The notes beneath the pieces were generated by a model. The model ran no database searches, was not told where the DNA came from, and was given only the letters and a program-made list of their open reading frames with translations. A DNA stretch of 64,000 nucleotides from JAYYZW01 sp965217605. GTDB lineage: Bacteria; Pseudomonadota; Gammaproteobacteria; Ga0077536. Positions 9,926 to 19,267 of this stretch are shown here, piece after piece (the stretch's first letter is position 1; each line of letters opens with the position of its first letter). The translations under genes were made by a program, and so were the position numbers. The stretch is from positions 443,415 to 507,414 of the forward strand of contig CBDCJB010000012.1 in the NCBI GenBank assembly GCA_965217605.1. The letters are read 5' to 3'.

Positions 9926-10342
9926 TCAGCCGGTCGGTGCGATAAATTCGACTCGGATATCTCCGGGTATGTTGCACATCATGTGTCGAGTCGGACCGCC
10001 ACCGAGGGGCTCCGGCGCGAACTCGACGCTAACGCTGTCCGTATTCAGCAAAAGCTCATACATTCGATCGAGCGTCGCGTCGTCCTGCACTTTGAGCGCT
10101 AGATGGTGCAGACCGACCACATTCTTGCGATCAAATGGAATCGCATTCGGCGGATCCGATGCCTGCCACAATGTGATCATGATGCTGCCATCCGACAGGA
10201 ACACGGCTGGATAGTCCGGTACCTCGCCTAATTGGTCGTATCCCAGGGTCTCGACGAAAAACTTCTTAGCTTGTTCAAGATTGGGAACCGTAAGTCCCAC
10301 GTGGTGTGCTCCGTTTGTTACAGGGTTCGTTCGTCCATTCAT
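9926..10342 (-). CDS. VOC-superfamily (glyoxalase/dioxygenase-like) protein
   Basis: A 138-residue protein with two beta-alpha-beta-beta-beta modules typical of vicinal-oxygen-chelate enzymes: GAHHVGLTVPNLEQAKKFF with a metal-ligand His, NVVGLHHLALKVQD in the middle, and IRVEFIAPTG at the end. The substrate is unknown. ATG 10342 is chosen because a GAGGAAG ribosome site lies upstream; the frame is open to 10423 without family similarity. Last gene of a four-gene minus-strand operon. Confidence 0.8.
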   Translation of the reverse strand: MNGRTNPVTNGAHHVGLTVPNLEQAKKFFVETLGYDQLGEVPDYPAVFLSDGSIMITLWQASDPPNAIPFDRKNVVGLHHLALKVQDDATLDRMYELLLNTDSVSVEFAPEPLGGGPTRHMMCNIPGDIRVEFIAPTG

Positions 10343-10404
10343 AACATTTACTTCCTCAATTAATTGCAGCGATTTGAGAACATCGAGGACATCCGAGCTC
10401 GGTA

Positions 10405-10734
10405 TTACGGACCCCGGCCCCATGGTTCGGCGTCGAATTCAAAGATTGAGCGAGCGACGACTTCCTCTAACTGTTGAGCGCTTTCATCGCCTAGCGTCGG
10501 CGGTGGTACGAGCGCATCGCTACGGTGATGCTTAACCGGTTTGCGACGAAACTCGCTGATGTTTACGACCGATGCCCCTGAACGTTGATCCCACGCGGAC
10601 ACGTCAACGATCCGATTGCGGGGAGGCCCCTCACGGGTGAAGGGAAACCACACGACGTTATCCGGCGAAAGATCAAGATTGTCGGCACTCACAGGGCCCT
10701 CCGCGATGATCGAATCATCAATAGACATGCTCAT
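10405..10734 (-). CDS. Uncharacterised 109-residue protein
   Basis: I do not recognise this protein. It is soluble, has no signal peptide and contains a WFPFTREGPPRNRIVDVSAW stretch. It lies 7 bp after the AhpD-like gene and 62 bp before the VOC gene, so it belongs to the same operon. An AGGAGA site precedes the ATG. Confidence 0.65.
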   Translation of the reverse strand: MSMSIDDSIIAEGPVSADNLDLSPDNVVWFPFTREGPPRNRIVDVSAWDQRSGASVVNISEFRRKPVKHHRSDALVPPPTLGDESAQQLEEVVARSIFEFDAEPWGRGP

Positions 10735-10741
10735 ATCTCCT

Positions 10742-11275
10742 TTATGGGATCAGCGCCGCATAGCCGTTCTTGGCGAGCGAGGCGCCGACCACGTTGAAGT
10801 ATTCCGGACTTCCTTCGAAACCGAAGGCGTCGACGATCCGGTTCAAATAGTTGAGGGCCGAAACGACATTGATCGTGTCCTCGATCGTTTGCTCTGAGAC
10901 GCCTTTGTTCTTGAGGGCGTCGATGTCGGCAGTCCCGATCTCAGCGGGTGTGCGCGTCAACTTTTCTGAAAAAGCCAACAGGTCCTTGACCTCGTCGCTG
11001 ACGCCATCGATGTTCGGCCCCATTTCGAGCGTCGATACCGTCGCATCGTCCACGCCCATGGCAGCGAGTGTCGCGCGGTGGGCCCCAACGCAGAAATCGC
11101 AGCCGTTGATACGCGACACATGCGTAGCAATGATTTCGCGTTCTTCCTTGGACAACTCGGATTCGCCAAGCATCACGTTCTCGAAAAATTGGAGCAGCGG
11201 TTTATAGAATTTCGGCGACCGCAAGAATACGTCGGCGATACCTTTGAATTTTTGTGAATAGCTTAAGTTTGACAT
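10742..11275 (-). CDS. AhpD-like / carboxymuconolactone decarboxylase-family protein
   Basis: A 177-residue alpha-helical protein with REIIATHVSRINGCDFCVGAH, the family motif whose CxxC and His form the redox-active site in AhpD-type proteins. Related proteins are annotated as peroxidase-related. A role in peroxide or electrophile detoxification fits neighbours that look like FMN-binding and VOC proteins, but the substrate is not evident. A GGAGAAT site precedes the ATG and the upstream gene ends 18 bp away. Confidence 0.85.
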   Translation of the reverse strand: MSNLSYSQKFKGIADVFLRSPKFYKPLLQFFENVMLGESELSKEEREIIATHVSRINGCDFCVGAHRATLAAMGVDDATVSTLEMGPNIDGVSDEVKDLLAFSEKLTRTPAEIGTADIDALKNKGVSEQTIEDTINVVSALNYLNRIVDAFGFEGSPEYFNVVGASLAKNGYAALIP

Positions 11276-11293
11276 TGGATTCTCCTCGTCAAT

Positions 11294-12268
11294 TTATGAG
11301 CCCTGATAGCTGGCCGACGTGGCGCTGAACTTGTCGAACACCGGCGAATAGCCCTTGAATTGCCAGGCCAGAGGCAGGGCACGCTCTATGTGAACTACGT
11401 CTCCGACGCGAAACGCGATGGCACGCTGCGCGCCAGGGAACTGCACAGCGTGTGCGGCGTCCCACAGAATTTCGGCTTCCCCAGTGAGTTGCAGCACATC
11501 GCCACTTTTAAAATCGATAAACAACAATCCACATTTCGGATCAGCCAGGATGTTGCCGAGGGTGTTGTACATGTTGTTGCCCGGGTAATCCGGAAACAGC
11601 AGCGAGGTGCCATCCGCGACCGTTACGAATCCGGGCATACCGCCGCGATGCGAAACGTCGATGCCATGCGCAGCATCATCGCCCTCTTCATCAAACTGAC
11701 TGGCGATGAAAAACGTATCCGCCCGCGCTATCGTCGCTTCCTGCGCTTTATTGAGGACAACGGAACGATTCACGACCCGTTTCTCGCCGACGGATTGCGT
11801 TGCTGGATTGCTTTCTAGTTCCCGGGCTTGGATGTATTTGGGACAGTTGCCAAAAGCCTGCATAACCCGGATCTGAAGCCGCCGGTCTTCGGCGAGAGTT
11901 ATTTTGCCGTTGATCCGATTGCGCCTCCGGGTTCGAAATTCGATGCCCAGCACGCCGATATCAGCACCCTCGACTAGCGCCCTATTGAGCGGATCGCCGT
12001 AATTCAGTCGAGCACTCACTTCCAACGTATGGGCGTCAACCGCATGCGTAAATCCCGGTTTACCAACCACGATCGACGCCCAGGCGCGTTGTGCGTCGTC
12101 TAGGCCGCCTATCAGGAGCAATGGCAGTTGCGCAAAGAAAACCTGGTGTTCCTCGGTCATGACGTCACGGATCATCCGCTGACCGAGCCGCTCGATTTTG
12201 TCCCGAACACCGACTCGCGACTGAACCTCTTGTTCACCGCGATGAAAAGGAGAAATTTGATCGGACAT
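11294..12268 (-). CDS. Pyridoxamine 5'-phosphate oxidase-like FMN-binding protein
   Basis: About 324 residues. The C-terminal part (GMPGFVTVADGTSLLFPDYPGNN, then ILADPKCGLLFIDF and DVLQLTGEAEILWD) is the split-barrel FMN-binding fold of the PNPOx-like family. The N-terminal half (EEHQVFFAQLPLLLIG) is a second, diverged barrel. ATG 12268 follows a GGAGGG site; the frame is open further up without support. First gene of the minus-strand operon ending at 9926. Likely a flavin-dependent redox protein, substrate unknown. Confidence 0.78.
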   Translation of the reverse strand: MSDQISPFHRGEQEVQSRVGVRDKIERLGQRMIRDVMTEEHQVFFAQLPLLLIGGLDDAQRAWASIVVGKPGFTHAVDAHTLEVSARLNYGDPLNRALVEGADIGVLGIEFRTRRRNRINGKITLAEDRRLQIRVMQAFGNCPKYIQARELESNPATQSVGEKRVVNRSVVLNKAQEATIARADTFFIASQFDEEGDDAAHGIDVSHRGGMPGFVTVADGTSLLFPDYPGNNMYNTLGNILADPKCGLLFIDFKSGDVLQLTGEAEILWDAAHAVQFPGAQRAIAFRVGDVVHIERALPLAWQFKGYSPVFDKFSATSASYQGS

Positions 12269-12329
12269 GAGCTTCCCTCCTTGACCGGCCAAGCTATTGG
12301 TGTGTGGTGCTGGCTTCACGACGTAGGAA

Positions 12330-12464
12330 TCAGACGAGCAGCGGCGATAGGCTCGCAGCCACACCGAAGCTCACCAGAGCCGTCAAGACTGTTGTCACGA
12401 GCGCGGTGGTGACCATCGAGAATCCATCGTCCAATACAGTCATGGCCGTTTGCCTCATAGTCAT
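12330..12464 (-). CDS. Possible 44-residue single-span membrane protein
   Basis: The minus-strand frame encodes MTMRQTAMTVLDDGFSMVTT followed by a strongly hydrophobic stretch, a plausible small membrane protein upstream of the FMN-protein gene. No clear ribosome site is seen, so this is tentative. It lies in a 280-bp gap otherwise without a gene. Confidence 0.3.
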   Translation of the reverse strand: MTMRQTAMTVLDDGFSMVTTALVTTVLTALVSFGVAASLSPLLV

Positions 12465-12548
12465 GTTCAGCGGGCTGATCGTTCGGAGCGGCGCCGGGGT
12501 CCCTGTAAGGTTCTTTCCCCGGCGCGCTCATCGGTAGAAGGCATGCCG

Positions 12549-12815
12549 CTAGGAGTCGTTTTCTTTGGACTCGATATCGGCTGCAAAGCGCTGTTGTTCG
12601 ATTCTCAATCGCGCCGCTTCCCGGTACGTCCGTGGGTCCTGGCCGATTGTGCGCTTCGGCTGCCCGTGCCAGTTGTAAAGTTGGATCGTATCCAACGAAG
12701 GCGTCATGAGAGATTGACGAAAGCGCGTGTCATCGGTCGCATAAGCCGATAGGGTCGCGCTCAATAGCATCGCGCCGGCCAGTGATTTGATAATTCTTTG
12801 AGAAACGTTCTTCAT
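12549..12815 (-). CDS. Small exported protein of unknown function
   Basis: The 88-residue product begins MKNVSQRIIKSLAGAMLLSA, a clear Sec signal peptide with likely cleavage after AYA. The mature part (about 62 residues) is polar with no motif I recognise. GGAG sits at good spacing before ATG 12815; the longer open frame upstream does not look coding. Confidence 0.6.
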   Translation of the reverse strand: MKNVSQRIIKSLAGAMLLSATLSAYATDDTRFRQSLMTPSLDTIQLYNWHGQPKRTIGQDPRTYREAARLRIEQQRFAADIESKENDS

Positions 12816-13022
12816 CGGGGATCTCCTAATGCGGTATTCATCAACAGGTTGTCCCATAGCCCCGCCGTAGCTAGACGCGGCAAATGGATTCGACGTATGC
12901 CCCAGAGCAACGACCATGCCAACGAGCCGTCGAATCGGCTCCGGAATAGGAAAGCTTTCTATAATCAAACGGATAGTTACTACGCGCGAGTGGGATCACG
13001 ACGCAGCGAAGGTAACGGTACA

Positions 13023-13062
13023 ACCCGATATATCGTGTAGACACGAAATTTCGTGGGCGATA
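13023..13062. promoter_or_regulatory. Palindromes upstream of the MEDS gene
   Basis: CGATATATCG, then the perfect 12-bp palindrome ACGAAATTTCGT, then GGCGATATAC lie within 40 bp, about 70-100 bp before the MEDS start. The CGATATATCG core recurs upstream of the sigma-54 promoter at 17891, so both may be sites for one regulator encoded here. Confidence 0.45.
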
Positions 13063-13126
13063 TACAAATGCGCGTCCTTTATACTTTTCGAGGATGTCGC
13101 TATTGAGAACGCATGGGGAGATAGCG

Positions 13127-13771
13127 ATGGAAAATCACGAACAGCCACACGTACACGCAGCGGGCGAGCCTATCGAGTTGGGTTTCGGGGATCTGTTCGT
13201 GTCCGTGGGCGATCACATCGGCCACTACTATCAAAACCACACTGAATCGCGTGACGTCGTCGTGGGATTTTTAGCCGCCGGCCTTAACGGGCGGGACAAA
13301 TGCGTGTACCTGTGCCAGGACGAAACCTGGCGCGGCGTCGAGGAGCAGCTCGCGGAGCGTGGCATCGACATCGCGGCCGCGATGGCGTCCGGACAACTGG
13401 TCGTCGACGAGGGGCGGCCGTCGCCCGATGAACTGAGATCGCGGTTACACGCCGCCCTGGCTGAGATACCGGATCCGTTTCAGATGGTGCGTTGGGTGGG
13501 TGATATGACCTGGTCCTTTGGGCAGATGGCCGATACGGAGACGCTGATGGAGTGGGAGACAATGTGCAATGTAGTCGAATCACCACCCGCCGTTTTTCTC
13601 TGCCAGTACGATCTGCGCCGATTCGTCGGTAGCGTGATCATCGACGCGATGAAGTCACATCCGCTGTCGATCATTGGCAACACCGTGCACCAGAATCCCT
13701 ACTACGTGGATCCAGAGGCGTTTTTGGCGGAGATCAGGAGTCGCCCGGCGACACAATTGGCTGTCGTGTAG
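13127..13771 (+). CDS. MEDS-domain sensory protein
   Basis: A 214-residue protein that is almost entirely one MEDS domain (as in the DcmR regulator of methylotrophs and in methanogen sensors): HIGHYYQN near the N-terminus, VVGFLAAGLNGRDKCVYLCQ, and a C-terminal half with VFLCQYDLRRF and SHPLSIIGNTVHQNPYY. No output domain is present, so it probably acts on a partner. ATG 13127 has GGGGAG upstream. The sigma-54 activator follows after 27 bp, which suggests the two work together. Confidence 0.82.
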   Translation: MENHEQPHVHAAGEPIELGFGDLFVSVGDHIGHYYQNHTESRDVVVGFLAAGLNGRDKCVYLCQDETWRGVEEQLAERGIDIAAAMASGQLVVDEGRPSPDELRSRLHAALAEIPDPFQMVRWVGDMTWSFGQMADTETLMEWETMCNVVESPPAVFLCQYDLRRFVGSVIIDAMKSHPLSIIGNTVHQNPYYVDPEAFLAEIRSRPATQLAVV

Positions 13772-14633
13772 GCGGTTTGACAAGCCGCTGGAAACCCCAT
13801 GGCCGACGGATCGGTTCCAAACATAGAAGCGCTGACCATTCTGCTGTCGGCAACGTCGACGATCGACGACGAGTTCGAGCGTACGCGATTGATAGCCACC
13901 GGGATCCCGTCGCTGTTGCAATGCCACGCAAGTGGGCTGGCGCTACACGGAGAAAACCGGGCGATATTCGTAAACGGGCCGGCAGGACCACTGGCTGGAC
14001 GATCGGAAACGATCACGAACTCGGAGCTGGACCACCTTTATTCGCGAACACACACCCGTGGGCCGATAACGATCCTCAAATCCGATGCGCAATCGAGCTC
14101 GATGCTTTCTTCGCTCTTCGATCGCTTGCGCATTCAGTCACTTAGTGTTTTCCCCGCGCGGAGTCTATCGGGGCGAATCGGCCTGTTGTTCGTTGGCAGG
14201 GACGGTCAAGGTAAGCTTTCGCGTGATGAGAGCCTGGTCTGTCAAACACTGGCCGAAGCTTTTGCCCTAGGTATCGAAAATTTGCGCTTGACCCAAGACC
14301 TGGAGCGTCTGGTGGACGAGCGCACAAAGAAACTACGCCATGCGGAGGCCAGACAGCGGGCGTTGTTGAAGATCAACAATGCGCTCGTTCAGAATCTCAA
14401 TCGAGATTCGCTATTCGACGCCATTTCGGAATCGCTCATGGACGTCCTGCAATTCGATCGAGCCTCGCTCACGTTTCTCGATGCCGAGACGAGTGTGATC
14501 GAGGTCAATGCGCTAAACACTAGCCTGGAATCGACTAATGTGCTGACCGTCGGGTACGAATTTCCGCTCGAGGGTAGTTGCCTCGAGTCGGTTTTTCGTG
14601 AAAAACGGGAGCGTTCGCGCCAGGATTTACTAG

Positions 14634-16197
14634 CCCGGATATTTCATAAAAAAAGAGGGCAAGCCCTTTCTAATCCGTTATAATTCAGTTAGTTAGGCTG
14701 AAAACGGAAAGGACTCGCCCGTGACAGAATGTACCCAGACTGCGCTGCAATTTCCAGGCTTTTCTCGCCGCAAGATCGACGTCTCATTCAACGGCGGTGA
14801 CATCACTTCCAACGGTGGGGTGCAGTTGCTGCGCTTAGCCGATGAACGGACCGGGTTGATCAAGGCCGCGGCACGGGCCATTGGGGATTCGCGCCAGAGA
14901 AAGAGCTGCACCCACGCTCTGGAGTCGCTGGTCCGACAGCGGGTCTATGGCCTTTCCCTGGGCTATGAGGACCTCAACGACCACGAGGCATTGCGCGCGG
15001 ACTTGGCTCTGCAGACGGCGCTTTCCCGGGATGAGTCGCTGGCGAGCCCGTCGACGTTGTGCCGACTGGAGAACCGCGCGAACCGGAACACCGCGGTGGC
15101 CCTGCACAAGGGACTCATCGATGTGGATGCCACGGACGATCGGGTGCAGGGTGATCAAGCGGGCCGCTTCTTCCACGGCGACTACGACCACGACTGCTGT
15201 CTGCCCTTGTACGTGTTCTGTGGCGATCAACGGTTGGTCAGTTATCTGCGTTCGAGCAAGATCGACGGCGCAAAACACAGTGGGGCGATCTTGGCGCTGT
15301 TGATCAAACGGTTGCGCCAGGCGTGGCCGAAGGTCGAGATCCTGGTGCGCGCCGATGCCGGCTTTTGCCGCTGGCGGATGCTGCGCTGGTTCGATCGCCA
15401 CGGCGTGGATTACGTCATGGGTATCGCGAAAAACCCGCGTTTGCACGATCAATCGTTAGCGTTGCGCACGTTGGCTCAGTGGCGGTATTGGATGATGGGT
15501 GAGAAGCAGCGCCTGTTCAGCGAGGTCCGTTACGCCGCACCGACTTGGGATACCCCGCGACGGGTGATCGTCAAGGCCGAGCACAGCGCCCGCGGCAGCA
15601 ATCCCCGCTTCGTGGTGACCCACCTCACCGGCAAGGCCCAACGCATCTACGACCGCCTCTACTGCGCCCGCGGCGAGATGGAGAACCGGATCAAGGAGCA
15701 GCAGTTGGGCCTGTTTGCCGATCGCACCAGTTGCCACACCTGGTGGGCCAATCAGTTCCGGCTGTTGCTCTCAAGCTTGGCTTACACGCTGTTGGAGACG
15801 ATCCGCCGGGTGGCACTACACGCAACGGCACGGGCTCGCGCGCAAGGCGGCACGCTGCGCCTGAAACTATTACGCATCGGCGCCATCGTCTTGCGCAATA
15901 CCAGGCGCATCCGACTGTTGCTCTCCAGTGCTTACCCCAATCGAGAACTGTTCTGCCTGGTGGCCGCTCGCCTCAAGCCGGGATAGTCGTCCCAACGCCA
16001 GTCGCCTCGTGTGCGATTCCTTGTGAGTCGGGGTGTCGCTCGCCTCCGAAACGACTCGTGCATCGCAATCGGCGATAAATCCACCGGTGGCGCGCCGAAA
16101 CGTCGCGCTCAAGCGCCGCTTCGTGCCACCACCAACGAATTCCGACCCATGATCGACCAACTCCACGCCCAATCTCACTGCTCATGCAATATCCGGG
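14634..16197. mobile_element. IS1380-family insertion sequence, copy 1
   Basis: The 1564-bp element has imperfect terminal inverted repeats (left CCCGGATATTTCAT, right ATGCAATATCCGGG), one transposase gene and CTAG at both borders. Removing the element plus one CTAG restores the host reading frame exactly. It is a distinct, diverged relative of the copy at 44620-46225. Confidence 0.9.
14721..15986 (+). CDS. IS1380-family transposase
   Basis: A 421-residue DDE-type transposase: the N-terminal FNGGDITSNGGVQLLRLADE block, a DGAKHSGAILALLIKRLRQ segment, RADAGFCRW carrying a catalytic acidic residue, and the late YCARGEMENRIKEQQ motif with the final Glu. The reading frame is complete with a GTG start and the element's ends are intact, so it may be active. 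Confidence 0.92.
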   Translation: MTECTQTALQFPGFSRRKIDVSFNGGDITSNGGVQLLRLADERTGLIKAAARAIGDSRQRKSCTHALESLVRQRVYGLSLGYEDLNDHEALRADLALQTALSRDESLASPSTLCRLENRANRNTAVALHKGLIDVDATDDRVQGDQAGRFFHGDYDHDCCLPLYVFCGDQRLVSYLRSSKIDGAKHSGAILALLIKRLRQAWPKVEILVRADAGFCRWRMLRWFDRHGVDYVMGIAKNPRLHDQSLALRTLAQWRYWMMGEKQRLFSEVRYAAPTWDTPRRVIVKAEHSARGSNPRFVVTHLTGKAQRIYDRLYCARGEMENRIKEQQLGLFADRTSCHTWWANQFRLLLSSLAYTLLETIRRVALHATARARAQGGTLRLKLLRIGAIVLRNTRRIRLLLSSAYPNRELFCLVAARLKPG

Positions 16198-17454
16198 CTA
16201 GACGGGGATTTGATCGGAGAGGAGGCCGATCTATTGGCGCTAGGGATACGGTCCTACGTTTCTGTGCCGCTCTTCACGCGAGCCGATGCGTTCGGATGCT
16301 TGAGCGTCGCCAGCCGCTCGCCCGATGCGTATTCACCGGAAGACATAGATGTGATCGGCGAAGTTGGAGTCCAAGTGGCGCTGGCAGTCGAGAACATGCT
16401 TGCATTCGAGAAGATCGAGGAACTAAAAGGGCAGCTTGAACAAGAAAACCTCTATCTCCGGGAAGAAATCGCCAATGAATTCAACTTCCATGAAATCATA
16501 GGTAATGATCAGTCCCTGAAGGACAAGCTCCCCCGGGTCGAGCAAGTCGCACCGACCGAAGCGACCGTACTCATCTGCGGCGAAACCGGAACTGGAAAGG
16601 AATTGTTCGCGCGTGCGATCCACAATTTGAGCCTGCGTCAAGATCGGCCACTGGTCAAAGTCAATTGCGCGGCGATTTCCGCGGGCCTGGTCGAGAGTGA
16701 GCTGTTTGGGCATGAGAAGGGCGCATTCACGGGTGCTTTGCAGCAGCGTATCGGCAGGTTCGAGCTCGCTGACGGCGGTACGCTGTTTCTCGATGAGGTG
16801 GGTGAGTTGCCCGCGGACACACAAGTCAAGTTGCTGCGCGTGTTACAGGAGGGTGAGTTCGAACGCGTGGGCGGCAATCAGACGATCAGCGTCGACGTGC
16901 GGATCATCGCGGCGACCAACCGCGATCTGAATGCTGCGGTTGAGGCCGGTGATTTCCGATCGGATCTCTATTTCCGGCTCAACGTTTTCCCCATCGAGGT
17001 GCCATCACTGCGCGAACGGAAGTCTGACATTCCACTATTGGTGGACTATTTGATCGACGACTTGTCCAAAAAACTCGGCAAACCTCTCAAGAGCATATCG
17101 AAGCAATCGGTGGATCGGCTGATTGGTTATTCATGGCCGGGAAACATACGTGAGCTGGAAAATGTGATTGAACGATCGGCCATCACGTCACCTGGGCCGG
17201 TGGTTGAGGTCGACGACCTCATACTGGCTGATACGGAGACGACGACGACGCTTGTACCGGAGATAAGTAGTCTCGAAGAAGTCGAACGTAACCACATCCT
17301 GGCGGCGCTCGAGCGGGCGGACTGGGCTATCGCTGGCGCAAACGGAGCGGCGGCACAGCTCGATATCAACCCGAACACGCTTCGTTCACGGATGAAAAAA
17401 CTCGGTATATCTCGCGCCGCTTCTTCGGGATAGGCACGCCCCCATCGCTGAACG

Positions 17455-17634
17455 TTAGTCGGAGGCTTCCGAAACCGGGAGCAAATCGCTGAAGTCTTCG
17501 AGGTCCCAGAACCCCAGTTCGTCCGTCGCTTGTAAGTCGTGGCATTCGCGGCCGATGTCGGTCGAGATCCACCGTAAATGAGTTGGATCTTCGTAGCCGC
17601 TCCGATCCGGGCTCTTGGTAGCAAGCGTTTTCAT
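17455..17634 (-). CDS. Uncharacterised 59-residue acidic protein
   Basis: I do not recognise it. It starts MKTLATKSPDRSGYEDP and is rich in Asp, Glu and Trp. An AAGGAGG site directly upstream supports expression from ATG 17634. It is convergent with the interrupted sigma-54 activator and divergent from the sigma-54-dependent YHS locus. Confidence 0.55.
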   Translation of the reverse strand: MKTLATKSPDRSGYEDPTHLRWISTDIGRECHDLQATDELGFWDLEDFSDLLPVSEASD

Positions 17635-17762
17635 CGATTCACCCTCCTTCACCTGATCACACGCGATAAGCGCGTTTAGCTGATAGACGCAAGAGCTATG
17701 CCAAACGACCACGACGGGCGTCGCGGCGGCTAACAACGGGCTACACGTACTAACCAATCTAC

Positions 17763-17789
17763 GATATGTCGTTACAGCCACGATATATC
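17763..17789. promoter_or_regulatory. Candidate upstream activator sites
   Basis: CGATATGTCG and CGATATATCG lie 15 bp apart, about 105-130 bp before the -24 element at 17891, the usual distance for activator sites of sigma-54 promoters. The same core occurs near 13025. The interrupted activator at 13799 is the obvious candidate to bind them. Confidence 0.45.
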
Positions 17790-17890
17790 GAGCGGATCCT
17801 ACGCGCTCGGTCAGCGGAAAACGGCAGGAAACGTTTTGAGTCGAGCGTTAACAACTACTTATTGAATGCTCCACGTAATGTTGCCGTTGC

Positions 17891-17906
17891 TGGCACGGCG
17901 TTTGCT
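17891..17906 (+). promoter_or_regulatory. Sigma-54 (-24/-12) promoter
   Basis: TGGCACGGCGTTTGCT matches the consensus TGGCACG-N4-TTGCW exactly, with the invariant GG and GC ten bases apart. It lies about 60 bp before the YHS-domain gene. Activation needs an enhancer-binding protein; the one nearby is broken by an IS. Confidence 0.8.
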
Positions 17907-17965
17907 CTCTCCAGACACACTGCGACGACGGATCGCGGCACGTTTTATTTACAGGAGAGATTGGA

Positions 17966-18422
17966 ATGAACACTACGACCCTTATAGCAGCCTCGTTGCT
18001 TTCGCTTGGGCTTTTGAGCGTCAACGTTGACGCAGCGGATTTCACGTCGAGTACCACCGGCGTCAATGGATACGATCTCGTGTCCTATCACGACAGCAAG
18101 CGGCCCATCCGCGGCAACGGCCATTTCGTGGCCGAGCACAATGGCGTTACCTATCTCTTTGCCAACGAAGAGAACCACGAGACTTTCCAAGCCGATCCGG
18201 ACCGCTACCTGCCTTCGTACGGTGGCTTCTGCGCTTTTGGCGTATCGGTAAGCAAGAAAGTTCGTCGGTGATCCCGAAGTATGGCGTGTAGTCGACGGAA
18301 AACTCTATCTCAATCTGGATGCAAGAATCCAAGACCAGTGGCTCAAGGATGTGTCCGGCAAGATCGCCGTGGCCAACGAGCGATGGGCGGAGATCCGCAA
18401 CAAAGCACCTTCGGAATTGTAA
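17966..18422 (+). pseudogene. Exported YHS-domain protein, frameshifted
   Basis: A signal peptide (MNTTTLIAASLLSLGLLSV, cleavage near VDA) is followed by the YHS-type block GVNGYDLVSYHD, VTYLFANEENHETFQADPDR and YGGFCAFGV. At about 18255 an extra base moves the frame into an early stop at 18271. In the next frame the family tail resumes (FVGDPEVWRVVDGKLYLNL) and runs to TAA at 18422. The full product would be about 151 residues. It lies behind the sigma-54 promoter at 17891. Confidence 0.8.
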
Positions 18423-18503
18423 TTCCTGACGCCAGCGTGGAGCGGCCCCGCTAAACGTGGGGCCGCCTAACCACGCAAGACAGCCGCCGAGAGAAAACAG
18501 TAG

Positions 18504-18774
18504 ATGTTGAAAATTACGCGTATAGCCGATGAAGAGGTGAGCATCCACCTTGCAGCTCGAAGGGAAGCTCATTGGGTCATGGGTTGACGAACTCCAACTG
18601 GTATGTGAGCAATGCCAGGCGCAACGCCGAGAAACGATCCTCGACGTTGCCGGCCTTCGCTTCGCTGACGATCAGGGTGTACGAGCACTTAGAGCGTTGC
18701 GTAGCGAACGCATACGGCTGCGCGCGGCCTCTTCGTTCTTAACCGAACTTCTCGCGGAACCGCAAAATGACTAG
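18504..18774 (+). pseudogene. STAS-domain protein, frameshifted
   Basis: The ATG at 18504 begins MLKITRIADEEVSIHL but runs into a wrong frame after one extra base near 18550; the other frame continues LQLEGKLIGSWVDELQ, then ETILDVAGLRFADDQGVRAL, the classic anti-sigma-antagonist-like STAS pattern. About 90 residues if joined. Single STAS proteins relay signals through partner switching. It follows the YHS gene and is probably in the same transcript. Confidence 0.7.
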
Positions 18775-18784
18775 TGCAATCGCC

Positions 18785-19078
18785 TCACCATCGGCGCCCG
18801 TAATAGGGATATCTATACCGGTAAGGCCGGTAATCACGATGACCGAAGTTATACCGGTGACGCCCGAAATAGCGGTGCGGCCGAAAGTGGTTTCGGTAAC
18901 CATGCCAATATCCATGACGATAATTGTGGTGGCCATAGCCCAAACTCGGGCCGTGGTGCCCCAGGTTGAACGATACGCCGGCATCAGCCGGCGCCGAATA
19001 AGCAAACGCGCCGAGCGTTACGGTCACCGCGATCGCTGCCGCGGCGCTTGCTTTCAGAATCTTGCACATGTGAGACAT
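18785..19078 (-). CDS. Exported His/Tyr/Arg-rich protein
   Basis: A signal peptide (MSHMCKILKASAAAAIAV, cleavage near ADA) is followed by a mature part dominated by H, Y, R and G (GHHNYRHGYWHGYRNHF). Low-complexity proteins like this are common in proteobacterial envelopes; metal binding is possible but unproven. A GGAGG site precedes ATG 19078. Convergent with the STAS gene. Confidence 0.6.
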   Translation of the reverse strand: MSHMCKILKASAAAAIAVTVTLGAFAYSAPADAGVSFNLGHHGPSLGYGHHNYRHGYWHGYRNHFRPHRYFGRHRYNFGHRDYRPYRYRYPYYGRRW

Positions 19079-19267
19079 CTGTACCTCCATCCCCGCATTG
19101 CAATACCGCGGGGTCATCAAGTTGATCGTTACTTGTATTCAGACTTGAGGTCCCGCGCCGCGTTCAGCGACGCGCATGACTGTTTATCCTCAATTACTGA
19201 CATTTCGTCTTCGGACGAAACACGAACGGTAAGTCTCTGTCTGAGCTGAGGATGAACGAGGAATGTC

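Larger units (their letters stand above)
13799..17433 (+). pseudogene. GAF-sigma-54 activator (FhlA/NtrC type) split by IS1380
   Basis: Joining 13799-14633 to 16202-17433 restores one 688-residue frame: two GAF sensor regions with a coiled linker, then an AAA+ sigma-54 domain (GETGTGKE Walker A, the sigma-54-contact GAFTGA, FLDEVGELP Walker B) and a Fis-type helix-turn-helix (AAAQLDINPNTLRSRMKKLG). The element at 14634-16197 is flanked by CTAG on both sides, one copy being the target duplication. The C-terminal half alone could only be made by internal initiation at TTG 16210, without most of the sensor. Confidence 0.9.
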
